DNA from: Ectothiorhodospiraceae bacterium
GTDB taxonomy: Bacteria; Pseudomonadota; Gammaproteobacteria; Nitrococcales; AK92
Assembly: GCA_029268285.1 (NCBI GenBank)
Contig: JAJUGG010000004.1
Span: forward strand, 1 to 32,980
Direction: 5' to 3'
Length of the DNA stretch: 32,980 nucleotides
Shown here: piece by piece, positions 29,817-32,980 of the stretch
How the letters are laid out: each line of letters opens with the position of its first letter
Position numbering within the stretch: position 1 is the stretch's first letter
Made by a program: the position numbers and the translations under genes
Notes under the pieces: generated by a model
The model's database searches: none
What the model saw: the letters and a program-made list of their open reading frames with translations, nothing else
What the model was told of the DNA's origin: nothing

Positions 29817-30980
29817 GTGGAAGAAGTGGTCTCTCCAAAGCTGCGCGTGCTGATGTTGGGTTTACGCGGGGTGCCGGGGGTGCAGGGCGGCATCGAAAAG
29901 CACGTCGAGCAACTCTGCCCGCTGTTGGTGGAGCGCGGCTGCGAGGTGGAAGTGGTGGCGCGGGCACCTTACCAGCCTGCGGCGCATGGCAGTAATTGGC
30001 GCGGCGTGCGCTTGCTGCCTCTGTGGGCGCCGCGCTCGAAAAATCTGGAAACCATCGTGCACACCGCTTTGGGCGTTTTATACGCGGGAGTCCGGCGCCC
30101 GGACGTGCTTCACATCCATGCCGTGGGGCCGGCCTTAATGGTGCCCTTGGCGCGAGCCCTGGGGCTGAAAGTGGTCGTGACGCATCATGGGCCGGATTAT
30201 GAACGGCCTAAGTTCGGTCGTCTGGCGCGCTGGGCGTTGCGCTGTGGCGAGTCCTGGGGAATGCGCTGGGCAAGCGCGCGCATTGCGGTTTCGCGCACCA
30301 TTCAGGAGCGGGTCCGGGAGCGGTACGGCTGCGAGGTTCACCGCATCCCGAACGGTGTTCGCGTGCCGCCGGTATCGCAGCAAACCGATGCGCTGGAACC
30401 GTTCGGCCTCCAACCGGGCCGCTATGTGCTGATGGTGGGGCGGCTCGACTCCGGCAAACGGCAGCTGGATCTGATCCGGGCGTTCAACCAAGCCAGGCTC
30501 AAAGGCTGGAAGCTGGCACTGGTGGGCGGTGCCGAGTACAGCGACAGCTATACCGAGGCCATCGAGGCGGCGGCCCACGCTCCCGGCATTGTCATGACCG
30601 GCTTTCAGGGCGGGCAGACGCTGGAGCAGCTCTTCCGCCACGCCGGCATGTTCGTCTTTCCGTCGTCGCATGAAGGGCTGCCCATTGCCCTTCTGGAGGC
30701 GCTGAGCTACGGCCTGCGCGTTATCGCCAGCGACATTCCTGCGAATCTCGAGATCGGTCTTCCGGCACAACACTACTTCCCGCTCGGCAACGTAGAAGTG
30801 CTGGCCGAACGCATGCGTGAGTTCGCCGAGCGGCCGCTCACGGAGGGCGAGCGCGAGGAGTATCGCCAGTGGGTTGCGTCGCGCTACGACTGGAATGACA
30901 TCGCACTGGAAACCTGTGCGGTGTACGAGGGACTCACTAAGAAGAGCCTGACGGCCGGCAAGCGGATCGCGACGAGTTAA
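29817..30980 (+). CDS. Glycosyltransferase family 4 (second copy)
   Basis: This is a GT-B glycosyltransferase of 387 residues starting at GTG, preceded by AAGGAGG. It has LMLGLRGVPGVQGGIEKHVEQL (about 12-33), VLMVGRLDSGKRQLDLIRAF and SSHEGLPIALLEAL with the E-x7-E pair. The N-terminal glycine-rich loop differs from that of the GT at 25924, so they probably use different sugars. The cluster thus has two transferases in view, and more may lie beyond the window. Exact linkage unknown. Confidence 0.92.
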   Translation: MEEVVSPKLRVLMLGLRGVPGVQGGIEKHVEQLCPLLVERGCEVEVVARAPYQPAAHGSNWRGVRLLPLWAPRSKNLETIVHTALGVLYAGVRRPDVLHIHAVGPALMVPLARALGLKVVVTHHGPDYERPKFGRLARWALRCGESWGMRWASARIAVSRTIQERVRERYGCEVHRIPNGVRVPPVSQQTDALEPFGLQPGRYVLMVGRLDSGKRQLDLIRAFNQARLKGWKLALVGGAEYSDSYTEAIEAAAHAPGIVMTGFQGGQTLEQLFRHAGMFVFPSSHEGLPIALLEALSYGLRVIASDIPANLEIGLPAQHYFPLGNVEVLAERMREFAERPLTEGEREEYRQWVASRYDWNDIALETCAVYEGLTKKSLTAGKRIATS

Positions 30981-31075
30981 TCACGGCCTTGGGCTCGGAA
31001 GAGACAGGATATCGGCGACTGGATAGGAGCCGGTCGCGGCCGGCTTTAAGGAAGTGGCGAGGAGCAGCGAGACCG

Positions 31076-32827
31076 ATGCCTGAGTTGAATGCCGCACTTG
31101 TGGTCGAGAGCGAGATGTTGCCGTTCTGGCAGTATCGTGCCTTGGAGCGCTTACTCGAGGACGGGCACGTTCGGGTGCGGTTGGTTCTGCTGCTAACGCG
31201 CGATCAACGACTGCGTCGAAGCTGGAGGGCGCGGGGCTGGGAGTTCTGCGCCCGACTCGTGGGAGGGCGCGTCGCTGAGCGGTCGATGTTGGAGTTGCTA
31301 CGCGGTGTGCCGGTTATGCAGCCGAACGATTTGCAGCATGCCGCTCTGGATGAGCTCGATTTCGTGCTCAAGCTCACGCCGCACACGCAAGCGCTTCCCG
31401 AGGCACTGGCGCAGGCTAGGTTCGGCGTCTGGAGCCTGAGCTTCAGCGGCGAAGGCGTGCCCGGGGTGCCGCCCGGCGCGCTGGAGACCTATCATGCTTG
31501 TGAGACCTCGATGGTCGCCCTGGTCAGCAGCCAAGCGCCCGCCGGCGGGCGAGATGTGCTGCGCTGGGCGCGACAGAGAACCCGGCCGGGCTGCTTCAGG
31601 AACTCGCGCGAGCTGTTGCTGCGCGCAAGCGAGTTGCCCCGTCTGGCGGTGCTCGATCTGGTCCACGGCACCACGGCGAGCCGGTGCCCGGAAGAGCCAG
31701 CAAGGCTCGAGCCGCCCCGGCGCTTTCCACTTAGCCGTATCCTCGCCCGCTCGGCATTCAGATTTCTGCGCCGAGGCATAGAGCTCACGCTATTCGATGA
31801 GCATTGGTCGATTCTGATATTCCGTAATCAGGGCTTTCCTTCCAAGGACTTCTTCCGGCGCGACAATGCCGTAGCCGAGCTGAGATTCCCCTCCTGGGTC
31901 GGCTATGGTGCCGATCCCTTCATCGTGGAAGCCGGCAACAGGCTCTACCTGCTGTTCGAGTACTACGACGCGGGGACCGGGCGTATCGATGCCGCCGTGC
32001 TCGATGAGAGCCTGCGGCTCGTCGATTATGCGGAAGATCTGGCGCCGAGCCGGGCACATCAGTCCTACCCGTTCGTGATGAAGACGTCCCAGGGCTGGCT
32101 CCTGATGCCCGAGGCGGGCGCCTCCGGTGCGGTGCCTTACTACCTGCTCGAGGATCTAGTCGGACCCGTCCGGCAGAGCGGCACGCTGATCGAGGATTTC
32201 GCGGGCGTGGACAACACCATTTGCTTCCATGCCGGCAAGTACTGGATGTTCAACAGCCGTGCTGTGCAGGGCCTGGACCACGAGACCGAGCTGATGCTGT
32301 GGTGGGCGGATGATCCTCGGGGGCCTTGGACGGCTCACCCTGCCAATCCCATTCAGATCGATATTGCCGGCTCGCGTCCCGCCGGGCCGTTATTCACGGA
32401 TGCGCAGGGCGTGCTGTACAGGCCGGCGCAGAACGGCTCGGCCGGTTACGGTGGCGGGCTGGTGTTAAAGCGCGTGGCGGCCTTGGACGAACGTCGCTTC
32501 GAGGAGCAGACGGTGCTCCAGGTGGCGCCGCGGGACGTCGCGCCGGAGGCTATCGGCGTCCATCACTTCTGCGCGTCCGAGCGCTATGTGGCTGTCGACT
32601 ACCGGCTGCGTCGGCTCAAGTCGCGCCTGCTTGCTCGGCTGGTAGGAAAAGCAAAGGGTGAAGATGCCCGCACCCTGGTCGAGGTTCGCAACACGCGCTC
32701 CGGCGGGCCGGGGGAGCCCTTGCGCCCGGCCACGACCGCTCCTGTATTGGCCGCTGCGCGCCATTCGGAGGTCGAGCGCGTGCTCGCGCTCGGGGGGACG
32801 CGATTGCGCCTGCCCAACGCTCAGTAA
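31076..32827 (+). CDS. Formyltransferase-like domain fused to GH43/GINT1-like beta-propeller
   Basis: This protein of about 583 residues has two parts. The first 180 residues resemble a formyltransferase-like fold: VLKLTPHTQALPEALAQARFGVWSLSFSGEGVPGVPPGALETYH matches the pattern of such domains, but no catalytic Asn-His-Asp set is obvious. The second half (about 270-520) is a five-bladed-propeller-like region with YGADPFIVEAGNRLYLLFEYYD, the motif of the domain at the N-terminus of GINT1-type glycosyltransferases. I take the ATG at 31076, with GAGGAG 11 nt upstream; a TTG at 30989 would extend it with unlikely sequence. Glycan modification in the polysaccharide pathway is likely; the reaction is unknown. 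Confidence 0.8.
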   Translation: MPELNAALVVESEMLPFWQYRALERLLEDGHVRVRLVLLLTRDQRLRRSWRARGWEFCARLVGGRVAERSMLELLRGVPVMQPNDLQHAALDELDFVLKLTPHTQALPEALAQARFGVWSLSFSGEGVPGVPPGALETYHACETSMVALVSSQAPAGGRDVLRWARQRTRPGCFRNSRELLLRASELPRLAVLDLVHGTTASRCPEEPARLEPPRRFPLSRILARSAFRFLRRGIELTLFDEHWSILIFRNQGFPSKDFFRRDNAVAELRFPSWVGYGADPFIVEAGNRLYLLFEYYDAGTGRIDAAVLDESLRLVDYAEDLAPSRAHQSYPFVMKTSQGWLLMPEAGASGAVPYYLLEDLVGPVRQSGTLIEDFAGVDNTICFHAGKYWMFNSRAVQGLDHETELMLWWADDPRGPWTAHPANPIQIDIAGSRPAGPLFTDAQGVLYRPAQNGSAGYGGGLVLKRVAALDERRFEEQTVLQVAPRDVAPEAIGVHHFCASERYVAVDYRLRRLKSRLLARLVGKAKGEDARTLVEVRNTRSGGPGEPLRPATTAPVLAAARHSEVERVLALGGTRLRLPNAQ

Positions 32828-32911
32828 CGCAGGCGTGCCTGGCCGTCGCATTCCGGTCTGCCGCGTGCGCCTTGAGACGCTGCCGGTAAACAGGATCAGG
32901 AGAGTTTGCCC

Positions 32912-32980
32912 ATGGAGATGGTTCAGGAAATCGGTCAGGGGAGCCGCGCAGGGTCATTGCGCAGCATGGCCTGGAGGTTA
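32912..32980 (+). CDS. Start of another gene, truncated by window edge
   Basis: An ATG at 32912 with AGGAGA 8 nt upstream opens a frame of 23 codons to the window end (MEMVQEIGQG...). It follows the polysaccharide genes in the same direction after an 84-nt gap. Too little is visible to name it. Confidence 0.5.
   Translation, partial: MEMVQEIGQGSRAGSLRSMAWRL

Noticed and set aside
30989-31075. TTG start upstream of the GINT1-like protein
   Set aside because: The extra 29 residues are Arg-rich with no Shine-Dalgarno; the ATG at 31076 is preferred.
1-32980. tRNA, rRNA or insertion-sequence genes
   Set aside because: None was recognised: no transposase-like product, no CCA-ended cloverleaf, and no long terminal inverted repeats seen by eye.

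Overview
The window reads as a GC-rich proteobacterial replicon, most likely gammaproteobacterial. The codon bias is strongly G/C-ending, the genes are tightly packed with many ATGA overlaps, and the gene families (Tup transporter, MobA/MoeA/MoeB, a cysteine-type periplasmic formate dehydrogenase, Wzc/Wzx/Wzy-type polysaccharide genes) suit that group. The species cannot be named from sequence alone.

Layout. (1) Positions 1-1705: a two-component pair on the minus strand, an OmpR-type regulator and a histidine kinase cut by the window edge. A perfect inverted repeat and a TATAAT box lie directly before the regulator. (2) 1706-3830: a replication-origin-like module. Twenty copies of a 17-bp repeat (consensus GGTACCTCTAATTACGC), 9 in one orientation and 11 in the other, surround a TrfA-like plasmid replication initiator at 2687-3634. 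This suggests a plasmid, chromid or integrated plasmid origin. (3) 3831-11560, minus strand: a nine-gene run for tungstate/molybdate uptake and molybdopterin cofactor maturation. In transcription order it is a BNR-propeller protein, YqeC-like, MoaD-like, rhodanese-MoeB, MobA, MoeA, TupB, TupC, TupA. (4) 11793-21174, plus strand: a formate dehydrogenase operon. It starts with four accessory genes (a DUF6505-like protein, DUF3305, DUF3306 and a multi-cluster ferredoxin), then a TorD-type chaperone, a small Tat-signal protein, FdhA, FdhB, a small lipoprotein and FdhC. (5) 21342-22939, minus strand: moaA and moaB, convergent to fdhC and separated from it by three hairpins. (6) 22940-23609: a long noncoding leader. 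(7) 23610-32980, plus strand: a polysaccharide cluster with a Wzc-like co-polymerase whose kinase domain looks inactive, two GT4 glycosyltransferases, a Wzx-like flippase, a Wzy/ligase-like protein, a formyltransferase-like plus beta-propeller (GINT1-like) protein, and the start of one more gene.

How it fits together. Regions 3 to 5 form one functional island. TupABC imports tungstate (or molybdate). MoaA/MoaB, MoaD-like, MoeB and MoeA act in pterin synthesis, sulfur carriage and metal insertion, and MobA makes the bis-MGD form that FdhA binds. TorD-like and the ferredoxin/DUF genes probably help assembly or electron delivery. FdhA-FdhB-FdhC oxidise formate in the periplasm and pass electrons to quinone. 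MoaC, MoaE and FdhD are not in the window.

The most unusual items are the iteron/TrfA module, the BNR-propeller/MoaD/MoeB set without MoaE, YqeC in a cluster whose FDH uses Cys rather than Sec, the DUF3305/DUF3306/ferredoxin block, and the degenerate tyrosine-kinase domain.
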